Assembly: GCF_030063135.1 (NCBI RefSeq)
Contig: NZ_JASISO010000031.1
Coordinates: 34,252-98,251 of the forward strand
Source of the DNA: Streptomyces sp. G-G2
Lineage (GTDB): Bacteria > Actinomycetota > Actinomycetes > Streptomycetales > Streptomycetaceae
Direction of reading: 5' to 3'
Length of the DNA stretch: 64,000 nt
Positions 62,948-64,000 of the stretch are shown here, piece after piece; positions within the stretch are counted from its first letter, which is position 1; each line of letters starts with the position of its first letter. The translations under genes were made by a program, and so were the position numbers. The notes beneath the pieces were generated by a model. The model did not search any database. It saw only the letters and a list, made by a program, of their open reading frames with translations, and was not told the DNA's origin.

Positions 62948-63852
62948 GCAACGACCGCACCCCCCCGCCGGACGGCCTTGTCATCGTCGACAAGCCGTCC
63001 GGCTTCACTTCGCACGACGTGGTCGCCAAGATGCGCGGGATCGCCAAGACCCGCCGCGTCGGCCACGCGGGCACGCTCGACCCGATGGCCACCGGCGTCC
63101 TCGTCCTGGGCGTCGAGAAGGCCACCAAACTGCTCGGTCACCTCGCGCTGACCGAGAAGGAGTACCTCGGTACGATCCGCCTCGGCCAGAACACCCTGAC
63201 CGACGACGCCGAGGGCGACCTCATCTCCTCCACCGACGCGGCCGGGGTCACCCGGGAAGCGGTGGACGAGGGCATCGCGAAGCTGTCCGGCGAGATCATG
63301 CAGGTCCCGTCCAAGGTCAGCGCCATCAAGATCAACGGCGTGCGGTCCTACAAGCGCGCCCGTGACGGCGAGGACTTCGAGATCCCGGCCCGCCCGGTCA
63401 CGATCTCCTCGTTCCACGTCTACGACATGCGCGAGGCGGAGGCCGAGGACGGCACGAAGGTCGTCGACCTCGTCGTCTCCGTGGTCTGCTCCAGCGGTAC
63501 GTACATCCGCGCCCTCGCGCGCGACCTGGGCGCCGACCTCGGCGTCGGCGGCCACCTGACCGCGCTGCGGCGCACCCGGGTGGGCCCGTACAAGCTGGAC
63601 CAGGCGCGCACCCTGGACCAGCACCAGGCGGAACTGACCGTCATGCCGATCGCGGAAGCGGCGGCCGCGGCGTTCCCGCGCTGGGACCTCGACGCGCGCC
63701 GGGCATCGCTGCTCGGCAACGGCGTCCGGCTGGAGATGCCGGAGGAGTACCCGGCGGGGCGGACCGTGGCGGTCTTCGGGCCGCAGGGCACGCTGCTGGG
63801 GCTCGTGGAGAGCAAGGGCGGCAAGGCGAAGTCCCTGGCGGTCTTCGTCTGA
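62944..63852 (+). CDS. truB: tRNA pseudouridine(55) synthase
   Basis: 302 residues. Makes pseudouridine 55 in the T-loop of tRNA. The catalytic Asp is in RVGHAGTLDPMATGVLVLG; KEYLGTIRLG, KVSAIKINGVRSYKRARDGE and CSSGTYIRALARDLG are conserved. The C-terminal PUA-like part is short. ATG overlaps the rbfA stop by 4 nt, ending a run of tightly coupled genes from the DUF503 gene on. Confidence 0.96.
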   Translation: MSNDRTPPPDGLVIVDKPSGFTSHDVVAKMRGIAKTRRVGHAGTLDPMATGVLVLGVEKATKLLGHLALTEKEYLGTIRLGQNTLTDDAEGDLISSTDAAGVTREAVDEGIAKLSGEIMQVPSKVSAIKINGVRSYKRARDGEDFEIPARPVTISSFHVYDMREAEAEDGTKVVDLVVSVVCSSGTYIRALARDLGADLGVGGHLTALRRTRVGPYKLDQARTLDQHQAELTVMPIAEAAAAAFPRWDLDARRASLLGNGVRLEMPEEYPAGRTVAVFGPQGTLLGLVESKGGKAKSLAVFV

Positions 63853-63865
63853 CGTCGCGGTTCTC

Positions 63866-63900
63866 GGGAACTCCGGTCGGAGTTCCCAGGCGTACCTGGG
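63866..63900 (+). terminator. Overlapping hairpins after truB
   Basis: GGGAACTCC (63866-63874) pairs with 63879-63887, and CCCAGG (63885-63890) with CCTGGG (63895-63900). The two stems share 63885-63887 and so exclude each other. The rest of the window (to 64000) contains no gene I can support. Confidence 0.6.
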
Positions 63901-64000
63901 CGTAGCGAGGCGGCGTCTCCAGGCGTCCCATGGTGTCTCTCGGTGTCTTCTGACGTCTCTTGACGTGGAGCGGTGAGCGCTCAGGATCTGCCGCTCACCG

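Overview
The window is chromosomal DNA of a Streptomyces or very close relative. The evidence is the very high G+C with strong G/C bias at third codon positions, frequent GTG starts, Tat-type lipoprotein signals, the end of a WhiG sigma factor, and the actinobacterial gene orders rpsB-tsf-pyrH-frr-cdsA-rlmN and rimP-nusA-ylxR-infB-(DUF503)-rbfA-truB. It reads as conserved core chromosome. I saw no rRNA, tRNA, insertion sequence, prophage or CRISPR array.

Layout. 1-1465: end of whiG, a TetR regulator and a convergent M23 peptidase. 1716-7566: translation and lipid core (rpsB, tsf, pyrH, frr, cdsA, rlmN). 7629-11740: a TPP riboswitch followed by a thiamine-type ABC importer (SBP, fused permease, ATPase). 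11841-15820 (minus): a DMT-like membrane protein, a LOG-family protein and a divergent ABC permease/ATPase pair. 15993-43131: a large amine/polyamine region. It holds an Lrp regulator with a class III aminotransferase, two aldehyde dehydrogenases each followed by a spermidine/putrescine-type binding lipoprotein, a complete PotABC-like importer, a FAD amine oxidoreductase, gabT, a PucR regulator and a third aldehyde dehydrogenase. Interspersed are a phosphodiesterase, a probable aminodeoxyfutalosine deaminase, a DUF4190 protein, a NADAR protein, a GH18 chitinase with a DasR-like operator, a PAP2 protein and an orphan VirD4/TraG-like ATPase. 43287-46051: an acyl-CoA dehydrogenase and a lipoprotein. 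46097-50038: dxr, site-2 protease and ispG (isoprenoid precursors plus intramembrane proteolysis). 50210-56567: two GNATs, proS, an SPFH protein, an apparently dead APH-fold kinase, a ferritin-like DUF4439 protein and a Tat lipoprotein. 56758-63852: the nusA-infB operon through truB.

How the genes fit together. The middle region can be read as uptake of putrescine/spermidine, deamination to 4-aminobutanal (aminotransferase or FAD oxidase), oxidation to GABA (ALDH 1 or 2), transamination by GabT to succinate semialdehyde, and oxidation to succinate (ALDH 3 is a candidate). Two local regulators (Lrp, PucR) are available. This is inference from families and order; no substrate is proven by sequence.

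Regulatory DNA is unusually readable: a TPP aptamer followed by a hairpin that buries the downstream ribosome binding site, a DasR-type operator between -35 and -10 of the chitinase, a pair of TGAACGCGTTCA palindromes with no adjacent regulator, a -10 box 5-8 nt before the start codon of several genes (leaderless signature), and many strong hairpins between genes. By eye I found no in-frame TTA (bldA) codon in any called gene.
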